A stretch of DNA of 64,000 nt from NCBI RefSeq assembly GCF_043557345.1, contig NZ_JBIFFV010000010.1:86908-150907 (forward strand). Direction: 5' to 3'. Below the pieces are notes generated by a model, which saw only the letters and a program-made list of their open reading frames with translations, ran no database searches and was not told where the DNA came from. The position numbers and the translations under genes were made by a program. This DNA is from Sulfitobacter sp043557345 (lineage in GTDB: Bacteria; Pseudomonadota; Alphaproteobacteria; Rhodobacterales; Rhodobacteraceae). Positions 35,903-44,737 of the stretch are shown piece after piece; position 1 is the stretch's first letter; the number at the start of each line of letters is the position of its first letter.

Positions 35903-36177
35903 TCCTAAGTGCTGCGTAGCCGCCGCTTACGTTTGACCGATGCTGCGACATACACGAACGGCAGCTCTGCGCAGATAGCGACCTTTGCAAAGTCTTCGGA
36001 TCTGGCAGCATGGCGAGCACTCTCTGCCGCAGGCGCAAAGGGAAAAGCTGCCCTTCGCCGCACGTGCAGCCGCCGAACACCTTTAGATGTCGGCTGTGCG
36101 GACAAAGGCGACATCCCATTCCAATCTATTGTTGACGTCAAACTTGACAACTGGATCTCAGTTAAGAACAAGACCTC

Positions 36178-36771
36178 ATGGATCTATTTGTGAAATTACC
36201 TAATTTTGCCCTCAGTATTCTGGTCACTATATTGCTCTTGATCACAGTCGTGGGCGGATCGGCACAAGACAGCTTATCAAATGGGGAGCCCACACTCTTA
36301 TGGCATGGACAGACTCTAAGCGAGCGCAAGGATACACTACGCGAAGGTGAGTTTTCTCGATATCAAGATGCGTTTGAAGAATTCCCTACCGTTGAAAACT
36401 GCATGGAGGAGAAGGCGGACAATACTGAGCTTGAGGACAGAAAATTTGTTTGGAACCAGATGCCTACACAAGAGATGGTGGAATGGTGTGTGTTCCTAAT
36501 TGCAGTAGAGTTGCAAAGCGTAGAAAAGTTGACCGAGTGGTTCATTCGGAATGATTTGAAGCTGCTGAAAATTGAGAAAGATCAACGCAGAATGCAGATT
36601 TACCGGTATAACGGTCCAGGTGTTGTGTTCTCCGCCTCGCATAACCTTGAAGGTCCTAATAGCCCGCTTGGGTGGTGGTCACGATTTATGGCATACGGCC
36701 TTTCTATTGTGGTCGCTACGACAACCGATGGAGTGCCGCTATCGGTGGGGTCTACTTTGCTCATACTTTGA
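36178..36771 (+). CDS. Hypothetical exported protein
   Basis: 197 residues. The N-terminus (LPNFALSILVTILLLITVVGGSAQ) is a plausible signal peptide with a cleavage site after GSAQ. The remainder is mixed alpha/beta, has two cysteines (positions ~75 and ~103) and a hydrophobic C-terminal part. No family recognised. It stands alone just right of IS66, with weak ribosome binding, and codon use like the island. Downstream 36772-37064 holds no gene that I can support. Confidence 0.45.
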   Translation: MDLFVKLPNFALSILVTILLLITVVGGSAQDSLSNGEPTLLWHGQTLSERKDTLREGEFSRYQDAFEEFPTVENCMEEKADNTELEDRKFVWNQMPTQEMVEWCVFLIAVELQSVEKLTEWFIRNDLKLLKIEKDQRRMQIYRYNGPGVVFSASHNLEGPNSPLGWWSRFMAYGLSIVVATTTDGVPLSVGSTLLIL

Positions 36772-37064
36772 TTGCATCGTAAGAAACGGAAGTTTGGGCT
36801 CGAAGCCGACTTGCGGCAGCGCCGCACCAGGTCACTGGGATACCGCATCTGGTCTTCGCCTCCAGATGACCCCAGCCAGCCCGAAGCGGACAAGAGGGCG
36901 CATCCGGCTCTGACAAAAGCGGACCTTCGCAGGGATGTCACCTACGACAGGTGGGCGGGACAGAGCAGACATTTTCCAAGGTTGCGAAAACCCTCAACTT
37001 GTGGCCATTTTCTTTGCACGAGTGGCGACAGACTGACTTGAAGCGAAGGACAGGAAGCCTGAAC

Positions 37065-37748
37065 TTATGTGTCCACTGCGAAGGTCATATGCAATTCATA
37101 GGCATCGGGTTCCGTGATGGCTCTAACTCGATAGGGCGCGGGGTGCTTGAGGAGACCTTCTACGACCGGTAGCTGGTCTGGATAAAAATTTTTGAAGATG
37201 AAACGAGAAAACGAATTCCAACACATCGAAAGGGCTACGGGGATCCGTGATGATGACGGGCCAATATGGACATGGTTCGTGGGGTGACCGTCTCCAGCAT
37301 TTCTGGGATCGAGTTCAAATCTGAAAGGGGCTCGAATACACAGGCGAGCCTTTAGTTCGGCCGATGGAAGCTCCTCAATGAAATCTTCTAAAGGATATAG
37401 CTCCTCACCAACTTCGAGTTCTGACTTTTCGAACCGGACTGGGCATGGAATGTAGTAGAAGCGACTCTCTATGATCTCGGATCCGTCGAACTGCGCAGAA
37501 ACTTGAATTAGCCCACCATCCATAAGCAGTATTGAAAAATCGTTGCAGCGAAGGCACTCAAGATACTCCTGCAGGTCTAGATCGTTAACCCGTCTATAAG
37601 TCCGCACGCGACTGGTGGCCCAGTTGACAGAAAAGTGGTTATTCCCTAGAGGGCGAGCGACATGGGAAGATATGTTAAGGGCAATACCTTCTTGGAGGCA
37701 ATGCGCGCAAAAATCATCTAAACATCTGGAAAATGTTGTCGCACTCAT
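37065..37748 (-). CDS. DUF2290-like protein coupled to a helicase
   Basis: 227 residues from the ATG at 37748, which overlaps the stop of the upstream helicase (TGATG). It resembles the DUF2290 family by its pattern (aromatic-rich middle, HVHIGPSSSRIPVALSMCWNSFSRFIFKNFYP near the C-terminus), recalled rather than searched. Function unknown. Tight coupling to a superfamily 1 helicase within a defence island suggests a two-gene defence or repair module. Confidence 0.6.
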   Translation of the reverse strand: MSATTFSRCLDDFCAHCLQEGIALNISSHVARPLGNNHFSVNWATSRVRTYRRVNDLDLQEYLECLRCNDFSILLMDGGLIQVSAQFDGSEIIESRFYYIPCPVRFEKSELEVGEELYPLEDFIEELPSAELKARLCIRAPFRFELDPRNAGDGHPTNHVHIGPSSSRIPVALSMCWNSFSRFIFKNFYPDQLPVVEGLLKHPAPYRVRAITEPDAYELHMTFAVDT

Positions 37749-39910
37749 CAATCGCCTCTAGGTACAATTTTTGAAAGCGCACTCAGAAAATCTTCCGGGA
37801 GGGCATCAGTGGAAAGTTCCCCCTTATTGATCTGTTCAATAATGCTAGAGAAATCGGATACGCTTTTATTGATTTCCTTTTGCTCGGCTTCAGATCGATC
37901 CCGATGAATTCTTCGCATTTTCTTGATTTCTTCGGCGTTCGGGTAACTGAACTTCAGATGGAAACCTTCGGCAGCAATTTTTTCGAACTCAGCACTTAGC
38001 TTTTCGCTGGCGGCTCCAACACCATATACTCTTACCCAAGCGCGGGACCGAGTTATAGCCGTGAATAGCGTATTTCTCTTCTTAGCCAACTCAAGTCCAG
38101 CAAAGCACTCGTGTGAATTTAGTACATAGACCATGGCCGCCTCATTTCCCTTTGCTCGGTAAATGTGGGAAACGGCTATACTATCATCAACAAATATTTC
38201 ATCTCGGCTGGAATTGACACCCGCCAGATGTGACTGAATACCTCTGTTCATGAGCTCGCGAAAAACTACGGAAAATTGACTTTTTGAGGTGTAGGCATTA
38301 GGTAGAATGATCAAAATATCTCGGGCGAGAAGTTCATCTTCTAGAAGGTTTTTTTCAATATCAGCGGCAACCGATTCAGCTTGTTTTTGCGCGCTTTCAA
38401 AGCTCCGAAACTGAACTGCGTCCTCTGGAGAGATAAGTGCCCTTTCAGGATCGGAGAAAAATGCAGGCGAGCACTCTGGTTTGCGCTTCAATGAAACGCC
38501 TTTTCCAAGGGCAAGTTCGCCTTTTGCCGTCTCATAACCGATCTCCTGCCAAAGTGCCGGTTCGTCAAAGATTTGAACCAAACTTGGTGTCGATTCTGAT
38601 GGGGCTTCGCGTGCAATTCCGAACCCAAGACCATGTGCAACAGTCAAAGCCCATGGTGTATTTCTGTAGCAGACAGGAAGCACGATATCTTGAGGTGGTC
38701 GATTTGGGTCCTTTCTCAACTGCACCAAAGGCTGACCTTCGCTGTCGTTGCCAAAGAGTGCTTCAGGAGAGGGCATGCTGTATTCGCCGAGGTTCTGCAG
38801 CTCGTCGTATGCCCAAACAATCCGTTTGGGTGCTTTGCATACTGAGTAGGCCATTCTAAAGAACGAAACCGGTAAGTCTTGCGCTTCATCGATCAGTATT
38901 GCGTCAAAAAGCTCGGTAGGATTGTCGAACTTCTTTAGGGCGGTCAACAACTCGGTACAGGCCCCGTCAAAGCTCTCCTTTCCATATTTTCGATCTGCGG
39001 CACTCCATGTCAGCGGCTCAACATCATGAGCTCGTGCTGCTTGAGAATAAAATCCCGGCTCGGATCGACTGCCCCAGCAATGGAAAATATGAATTTTTGA
39101 CCAGTCTGGTTCATCTTTCTTCGTCTCATACATAAAGCGACGAACTAGATCTTTGAACTGTTGCTGTAGAGCGCGGCTATAATAAGTGACGGCAATATCC
39201 CAGTCTGGATGACGCGCGTGTAGGTAAGCGGCCTTCAAGGCTAGAACAATAGTCTTGCCTGATCCAGCTAGACCACGAATCCGCTGTGGGCCTTCTGGGT
39301 ATGCAATTGCAGACTTCTTCTGCCACGAATCTAGGTTTGCTACACCTGCTTCGATTTTCTTTAAAACTGCTCCGCGTGAATCATCCCTGCCAACGTTGAG
39401 CCTTTTGTTATTAGGTTTGATAGTCGTTACGCGTTGAATCGTGGCATTAAGAGACGCCTCATGATCCTCGTTTAGACCCGGAAATGCCTTGATGATTTCA
39501 AGTAAATTTTCGGGAGATGCATGCAGAACGTCTTCATCATCTACTTTGATATCGTCGGAGAAATAAGTGATTATCTGAGGTTTCAGAACTAATTCGCGAC
39601 GTTTAACTAGGTTTTTATTATCGAAGAGCTTTGAGTTGATGTTCCGAAAAATTTCGTCTTGACGGTCAAGCAGTTCCTCAACCCACTCGTAGTGGTTGGA
39701 AATCCCCTGTATCGGTGCTGTCAGGTCAAACAACACGAGTCCATGTTCACGAGTTACAAGCAGAGCGTCAGCGCTGACTTGCCCATCTGCGCTATCGAAT
39801 AGAGGGTAGGCAAAGTATAGTGTCCCTTCTAGGTCGGCTTTCGAAAGCACATCGCGAAGGCTTGTTTCGGCAACTGTTTGACCAGCGGAACCAAATACAA
39901 TGTCGAGCAT
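37748..39910 (-). CDS. NERD-domain UvrD-like superfamily 1 helicase
   Basis: 720 residues from the ATG at 39910, chosen because GAGGGGAA lies just before it; an in-frame ATG six codons upstream lacks such a site. The N-terminus (VSADALLVTREHGLVLFDL) is NERD-like, a nuclease-related fold. Helicase motifs follow: Walker A RGLAGSGKTIVLALKA, DAILIDEAQDLP (II), VLPVCYRNTPWAL (IV-like), SHIYRAKGNEAAMVYVL (V) and RNTLFTAITRSRAWVRV (VI). Couples ATP hydrolysis to DNA or RNA unwinding. It is translationally coupled to the DUF2290-like gene. Confidence 0.85.
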   Translation of the reverse strand: MLDIVFGSAGQTVAETSLRDVLSKADLEGTLYFAYPLFDSADGQVSADALLVTREHGLVLFDLTAPIQGISNHYEWVEELLDRQDEIFRNINSKLFDNKNLVKRRELVLKPQIITYFSDDIKVDDEDVLHASPENLLEIIKAFPGLNEDHEASLNATIQRVTTIKPNNKRLNVGRDDSRGAVLKKIEAGVANLDSWQKKSAIAYPEGPQRIRGLAGSGKTIVLALKAAYLHARHPDWDIAVTYYSRALQQQFKDLVRRFMYETKKDEPDWSKIHIFHCWGSRSEPGFYSQAARAHDVEPLTWSAADRKYGKESFDGACTELLTALKKFDNPTELFDAILIDEAQDLPVSFFRMAYSVCKAPKRIVWAYDELQNLGEYSMPSPEALFGNDSEGQPLVQLRKDPNRPPQDIVLPVCYRNTPWALTVAHGLGFGIAREAPSESTPSLVQIFDEPALWQEIGYETAKGELALGKGVSLKRKPECSPAFFSDPERALISPEDAVQFRSFESAQKQAESVAADIEKNLLEDELLARDILIILPNAYTSKSQFSVVFRELMNRGIQSHLAGVNSSRDEIFVDDSIAVSHIYRAKGNEAAMVYVLNSHECFAGLELAKKRNTLFTAITRSRAWVRVYGVGAASEKLSAEFEKIAAEGFHLKFSYPNAEEIKKMRRIHRDRSEAEQKEINKSVSDFSSIIEQINKGELSTDALPEDFLSALSKIVPRGD

Positions 39911-40554
39911 CACTTTCCCCTCAGACACATCAAGACAGTCGTCCTGATGCTGTTAGCCTATGATGTTAAAACCGCAGTCAGCGTAGGCTGCATGTCTTCT
40001 TCTAACGATATTGGGCGCTTACGGCCAGTACGCTACAATCAGAATTTGAGGCATCGAGCAAGCGCTGAAGCCCGTTCGTCCCCGTACAACCTCGTTACCG
40101 AGCAAACAACGGTATTGGCTCAGGCAGCAAATGCGGCACCAGCGAAAGACTGAGAGGTGACCGACGGCCGCAATGGACTCCAAAGCAACCGACCTCAATG
40201 TCTATCTGGATGTCCGCTTCGGTGATTGCGCGAGGCTTTGCAAAGCCCGCTTCCTGCGCTTCGCTGACATCTGTTTAGGATGCAGCATCGCCTGGCCCTA
40301 CTGAGCAGATTTGAAGGTCCGCTTTCGGGAAGCCTTTCGCGCATGCAGCGTCCCCTTCGCTGCGCTTTGCATGAATGTCGTGGTTGGGCTGGAAGGAGAC
40401 ATTGGTACAGTGTCTGACTGTGGCAGAATTGTCCGCAGTGCGAACCTTGGATTGTTGCGCCGCAAACGTCCGGAGTAAACCCAAATTGACGATGGCTTGC
40501 TGGCAGCGCATTGTCACCGATCAAAACCAAGATGGTGAAGGGGTTGGGTTGAAA
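39911..40554. other. Intergenic stretch without a supportable gene
   Basis: 644 bases. Promoter for the leftward helicase must lie at its left end. The rest contains only short, unconvincing frames and GC-richer pieces that resemble degenerate host-type DNA (similar in flavour to 36790-36960). Confidence 0.4.
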
Positions 40555-41067
40555 ATGGTGGCTCGATACTTTCTTGTTTTCGCAATCCCTCTTCTGGCTT
40601 CATGGCTCCTGTTCTATGGCAGCTTCCCTCTCAGGGCAGAGGCGGATCAGCTCTCCCACGAGTTTCTGAGCCTGGCGCTGTCCTCAAACGAGGAGGACAA
40701 AGAAGCTGCATTTACGGCCCTTGATAAAGGTGAACAGACGAAAGTTATCAGGATGGTTGAGTATTTGGCTATTCTCACCCTCCTGCTCACCAGTTTTATT
40801 TGTGCCTTGGTTGTCCATCCTAATCTCCCTTCTAAACGGAAACTAAATTTGCTTACAGCGACGGTGGTGGGGCTCAGTGCTGCAAAGTTAACAATCGGTT
40901 TCGGGTTCCTGAACTGGCTGGATTTTGGAAAGGCGTCGGCGGCCGGACTGGTTCTCGCAGGCGCAGTAGTCTGGTTGCGATCTGCTGTTATGCACCAGGC
41001 GAACCGCTGCTACGGACGGGAGCTTCGTCCGCATAGCGAACCAACACGGTCTGCGGACACCTCCTAG
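40555..41067 (+). CDS. Hypothetical membrane protein
   Basis: 170 residues from the ATG at 40555 (GAAGGGG upstream); the frame is open further left but that part is not protein-like. Four hydrophobic helices are visible: about 1-22, 65-87, 98-118 and 125-142, with a cytosolic basic tail. A charged loop (LSSNEEDKEAAFTALDKGEQTK) lies after the first helix. No family recognised. Its end overlaps by 4 bases the convergent DUF2384 gene. Confidence 0.55.
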   Translation: MVARYFLVFAIPLLASWLLFYGSFPLRAEADQLSHEFLSLALSSNEEDKEAAFTALDKGEQTKVIRMVEYLAILTLLLTSFICALVVHPNLPSKRKLNLLTATVVGLSAAKLTIGFGFLNWLDFGKASAAGLVLAGAVVWLRSAVMHQANRCYGRELRPHSEPTRSADTS

Positions 41068-41255
41068 ATATAAATGCCGCCTTGCACACGCCTCAGAAGC
41101 AACTCAATAGTATTTCTACCTTCTTGGGTATCCATAAGGTCAAGGGGCCGCTTTCCGGCCAAAGCGGGAGCTTTTCCAATCATCCAGTTGATAGCCAGCT
41201 CTGCTTCGCCGCTCATTACCCTTACGCAGAATGCCATTAGCTCCGCTTGATCCAT
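41064..41255 (-). CDS. DUF2384 (MbcA/ParS/Xre antitoxin-type) protein
   Basis: 63 residues with GGGAGAAG before the ATG. The C-terminal half (AINWMIGKAPALAGKRPLDLMDTQ, then EGRNTIELLLRRVQGGIY) is the toxin-binding DUF2384 domain found in antitoxins paired with RES-domain toxins. Here there is no N-terminal Xre DNA-binding part and no RES gene beside it, so it is either a stand-alone antitoxin or a remnant. Confidence 0.65.
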   Translation of the reverse strand: MDQAELMAFCVRVMSGEAELAINWMIGKAPALAGKRPLDLMDTQEGRNTIELLLRRVQGGIYI

Positions 41256-41341
41256 AGTTCTTCTCCCTAGTATTCAAGTTGCAATTATCGTCTTCAGGCA
41301 AGAACTTCTCTTTAACCTTTGGCTAGGAGCGCGGAGGACTG

Positions 41342-41692
41342 TTATTCTTCGCGCGAAGCCTTCCAAGTATCGGCCATCGGGGCCTTGTTGTATACGTAGG
41401 CCCGCTCTTCTGTAACGTGTCCGAATTTTTCTAATAGATAAGCAAAAACGCGCGGCGCATCAGCTGACTCCATGTTTAAGAGGACCTCGACTTCGCGCCG
41501 CCCGCGCCTTGTCAACTGCGCAGTCCGAACCGGGGTCGCAAGACCTGAGACGTTTTGCAAGACGATTAGTCGCTTCCGCAATGCGATGGCGCCTTGTCGT
41601 TTCGATAGCCGACCAAACCAGACTAAATGGAAGGGCAGGACGAGGCTTGAGCGCGCGTTCTGTCTCGTTAGCAAGATTATCGGTTCAGTCAT
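41342..41692 (-). CDS. Hypothetical protein, start codon inside a palindrome
   Basis: 116 residues. AGGAG 7 bases before the ATG gives a good ribosome binding site. Basic, with a central RTAQLTRRGRREVEVLLNM segment that could form a winged-helix-like recognition helix; no family recognised. Divergent from a small Xre-type regulator, with both starts within 50 bases of each other and a perfect 16-bp-arm palindrome between, covering this gene's RBS and start. Confidence 0.5.
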   Translation of the reverse strand: MTEPIILLTRQNARSSLVLPFHLVWFGRLSKRQGAIALRKRLIVLQNVSGLATPVRTAQLTRRGRREVEVLLNMESADAPRVFAYLLEKFGHVTEERAYVYNKAPMADTWKASREE

Positions 41693-41725
41693 GAATCACT
41701 CCTATTTTGGGAGTGATTCATGACT
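41687..41725. promoter_or_regulatory. Perfect 16-bp-arm palindrome in the divergent promoter
   Basis: AGTCATGAATCACTCC and its exact complement are separated by 7 bases. As DNA it is a classic operator. On the leftward message it would form a hairpin hiding GGAG and AUG of the 116-residue gene. Confidence 0.75.
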
Positions 41726-41738
41726 CGGTTAAGGGTGC

Positions 41739-42017
41739 TTGTCGAGTGGAATCGGAGTAAGTTTTTTGGCAGGTGCAGTCCATACCGAAGCATACGGGTT
41801 TCTCCGGGGGGAGTTGGTCAAGCTTCGACGTGCGGCCGGGCTGTCTCAGGCAAATCTCGCGGAAAAGCTCGGTAAGCCAGCTTCGTATGTCGCTAAATAT
41901 GAGCTAGGAGAGCGTCGCCTTGATGCTGTCGAGCTGTGTATTATCCTCAAGGCGATTAGTTCAGAACCAGAGATGTTCTTCGGTATGCTTCTCAGTGTGA
42001 CGCCCAGTAAGCTATGA
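41739..42017 (+). CDS. Small Xre-family (HTH) transcriptional regulator
   Basis: 92 residues from a TTG at 41739 with AAGGG upstream. The helix-turn-helix is LRRAAGLSQANLAEKLGKPASYVAKYELGERRLDAVELC (Cro/CI type). No further domain is visible. It most likely binds the palindrome at 41687-41725 and controls itself and the divergent gene. Such small Xre proteins are common in integrative elements. Confidence 0.75.
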   Translation: MSSGIGVSFLAGAVHTEAYGFLRGELVKLRRAAGLSQANLAEKLGKPASYVAKYELGERRLDAVELCIILKAISSEPEMFFGMLLSVTPSKL

Positions 42018-42279
42018 CCCTAGGGAAGTGGCTTGTAGTTTATCGGCAGATTTAGTGGTCTCGAGACTACCGAACTGTAGTGGAGCAATGTAATAAATTC
42101 GCATCTCGGGCTTGAGTTGTTCCCTTGCGAGACATTTGACCTGAGAAAGATTTTCTAGTTGTCGGATTCAGTCAGCGCCCATATGTTTTTTTCTCGATAT
42201 TGGTTTCACCAGTTTCTTTAGCGCTAATTTAAATTTACTACTTTAGCAGTGTTCTCATAAATTAAGTGAGAATACAGTT

Positions 42280-42690
42280 TTGAACAAATCGATATTTAAC
42301 AATTCCTCAAACTTGGACCGACATCAAAGTCTCTTTGCGGTAATGCTTTTGTCCCGCATTGATCTAATAACGAGATGGCGATGTGGTAGTACTGCCTTTT
42401 TTCAACGTGCTGAAACCGACGGGCTCCTAGTTAGTCGCCGTAATACCGGGCGTGTCGGGTACCGCTGGGAAGATGTTTGGACCTTCGAAGGCGGCCTCCC
42501 ACCGCAGGAGCTGGAAGACGAGTATCGCGCGGATTTAATTACTCCTGACGAACTCGCGGAGGTCTGCCCGCTCAAAGCCAAGACGCTGATCCGCAAAGCC
42601 GCTGCGGGCGAGATTCCGCACCGCCGGATCGGACGCTTTATCCGCTTTGTGCCCGCCGAGGCCGCCGCCTGGCTGAGGAACTGGTCATGA
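42280..42690 (+). CDS. Excisionase/AlpA-like DNA-binding protein
   Basis: 136 residues if the TTG at 42280 is used; the ATG at 42343 (MLLSRIDLITRW) is equally likely and gives 115. Two halves each look like a winged-helix/MerR-type fold; the C-terminal half (TPDELAEVCPLKAKTLIRKAAAGEIPHRRIGRFIRFVPAEAAAWL) matches the helix-turn-helix-17 excisionase pattern. It precedes two tyrosine recombinases by about 150 bases and probably directs their recombination or controls their expression. TTCTCA...TGAGAA at 42252-42272 may be its operator. Confidence 0.65.
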   Translation: MNKSIFNNSSNLDRHQSLFAVMLLSRIDLITRWRCGSTAFFQRAETDGLLVSRRNTGRVGYRWEDVWTFEGGLPPQELEDEYRADLITPDELAEVCPLKAKTLIRKAAAGEIPHRRIGRFIRFVPAEAAAWLRNWS

Positions 42691-42844
42691 GCGGTTCCAG
42701 CGCTGAACGGCGCTCATCTTGGATGTGCTTGAAAAAAAGCAGTCTGAATGAAACGGCCCCGCAGCTTTTTGGTCCAAATCTCCACACCCGTTCCGTTCAG
42801 AATGTCTGAACGAGCAGTAAAACTTTAGATGACGAGTAAAATAC

Positions 42845-44737
42845 ATGAATGAACAAAACGTGAATCGAGTGAACACTTTGAGGGACGTGGCCTTGCTGTT
42901 GCCGCAGATCTACTCGGAGAGCTCCGCCAAAGCCTACCAGGCTGCATTCCACCGCGTCGAGAAACTCACCGGACAGCGGCTTGCGCACCTGCCTGCCGAC
43001 GAGAAGTCCTGGTCTGACCTATCTGCAAAAATCGTGTGGGCGGGGACCTTCAAAGGCCGGACCCAGCAGGCCGCAGAGCGTGCGTTCGAAACGTGGCGCG
43101 GTAAAATCTCGGCTGCGATCAAACGGGCGAAAGCACAGACAGGCGAGATCCCCGAAAATCAACTAGATGCTGCTCAAGCTTGGGATGTAATCCTCGGCTA
43201 CGTCAAGAGCGTCCAGAACACCTTCAACGCTGAAGATGAACGTATTCTGCCGAACATGTCCTCCCTGTCGATTTCCAATCTACGCGCGCGTTTTAACACA
43301 CATGCGCCAGCCAATCTGAGCACTGAAATCGCTGAAACCACCTTGCTTGCGCTGCCCGCCGACAAGGCTGCGACCTTCCGGCGCTCAATTCGCTTCTTCG
43401 ACCGTCTGATCGCCGAACGCGACCAGCATAGCCCGATTGCAGCGCTGCTTCCCGGGGCACCTCTGGGGCCGCTGCGCAGTCTGCGCGATAGGCCGATTGT
43501 GTGGGGACGGTTTCCGGATAGCTTTCGGATTTCTCTTCAGCATATGATCAAGGTTGCCATTCGTGGCCACGCGCCACGGCGTGATCCACTGGCAGACCAG
43601 CTTGGTGAGGATCCTCTCGCCATTCGAAGAGCCGCCCGAAAAGATCGCCGCAAACCGGTCAAAAATGCTGAAGTTGCCGAGAAAAGTTACAAGGCCGCAC
43701 TCTCTTGGCTCGCACGACACGCTTATGTGGATCGCAGATCTGTCTATGAGTTGGCCGATGTTAGGGGATTACTCACAGCGGAAGCCATTGATCGGGCCAC
43801 CGCGCGTTATGTTAGTCGCGCTGAGGGCGATCCCGCCCTCATGAAAGTTCAGACTACATCATCCCTCAGTTCATATCTTGCTGTGCTTTCAACGCTCGCG
43901 CGCACCAATCAATGCGACGAGTCCGTTCTGCATGCGATCGAAGACGCCAGATGGGATAGGGGGAATTGGTCTCCGTACTCGAACGAAATGTCGGGGGTGC
44001 GTGAGGCTTTTGTAAAGAAGATCGATCGGGACCCTGAGATCGTACGCAACATTCTGAAGGGGCCGCGCACGCTGATCCAAGAGGCGCAGCGTGACTTTCA
44101 AAACTGGAATCAGCTCTCTTCTCACGCACGCTCACGGACTTTGCACATCAGTATGTCAGCCGCGATCTTGGCCCTCCAACTGGCGCGCCCACTTCGAACC
44201 AAGAACATCAACCAACTCACGATTTCCGGCGCTACGCCGGACCTGACCGCGCCCCGGGGAAAAGACAAGCCAGCCTGGCTCGACATCAGCCGTGTTGCTG
44301 TGAAAAATCACCGCAACATTGAATGCCCTCTTCCAGGCTCGACCTGGAGCGTTCTAAATTTCTGGATCGTTAATGGTCGGTCGCAGTGGCTTGAGATGCA
44401 TGCCGACAGTCAGGTCTCCAATGACGTACATCTATTTCCGGGAAGCAAAAATGGGCGGCCGATCTGCCGACAGACATTAAATACCGCTTGGAACCGTGGG
44501 ATTGCCCGGCTGGGTCTCACCGGCATGACCCCACATATGATGCGGCATGTGGCAGCAACGATCTTTCTGACCCAGTACCCCGGGCAATACGGCGCTGTCG
44601 CTGACCTGCTGGGTGACCGCCGAGAGACCGTTGAAGCCTTCTATGCGCGTGGGGCAGGCCAGGCCGCCGCCCGGTTGTTCGCGGAGGTGCTCGAAGAGCT
44701 GGAGCCGTCCCTTAAGCTCGGTCGGAAGGCGCGCTGA
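42845..44737 (+). CDS. Large tyrosine recombinase, first of a tandem pair
   Basis: 630 residues. The C-terminal catalytic domain holds RPLRTKNI (first Arg region), TPHMMRHVAATIFL (His-x-x-Arg) and ETVEAFYARG with the nucleophilic tyrosine. The long N-terminal part (about 400 residues) is much larger than in phage integrases. The gene overlaps the next by ATGA, so both are made together. Paired or tripled recombinases of this kind move elements independently of tRNA integrases; the actual target is unknown. Confidence 0.82.
   Translation: MNEQNVNRVNTLRDVALLLPQIYSESSAKAYQAAFHRVEKLTGQRLAHLPADEKSWSDLSAKIVWAGTFKGRTQQAAERAFETWRGKISAAIKRAKAQTGEIPENQLDAAQAWDVILGYVKSVQNTFNAEDERILPNMSSLSISNLRARFNTHAPANLSTEIAETTLLALPADKAATFRRSIRFFDRLIAERDQHSPIAALLPGAPLGPLRSLRDRPIVWGRFPDSFRISLQHMIKVAIRGHAPRRDPLADQLGEDPLAIRRAARKDRRKPVKNAEVAEKSYKAALSWLARHAYVDRRSVYELADVRGLLTAEAIDRATARYVSRAEGDPALMKVQTTSSLSSYLAVLSTLARTNQCDESVLHAIEDARWDRGNWSPYSNEMSGVREAFVKKIDRDPEIVRNILKGPRTLIQEAQRDFQNWNQLSSHARSRTLHISMSAAILALQLARPLRTKNINQLTISGATPDLTAPRGKDKPAWLDISRVAVKNHRNIECPLPGSTWSVLNFWIVNGRSQWLEMHADSQVSNDVHLFPGSKNGRPICRQTLNTAWNRGIARLGLTGMTPHMMRHVAATIFLTQYPGQYGAVADLLGDRRETVEAFYARGAGQAAARLFAEVLEELEPSLKLGRKAR

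Larger units (their letters stand above)
33415..35930 (+). mobile_element. Complete IS66-family insertion sequence
   Basis: 2516 bases with ends that start GTAAGCG and finish CGCTTAC (imperfect inverted repeats). It is flanked by the 8-base target duplication GTTTGACC (33407-33414 and 35931-35938), the size typical of IS66. It carries tnpA, tnpB and tnpC, all open, so it is likely a recent and possibly active insertion in non-coding DNA. Confidence 0.92.
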
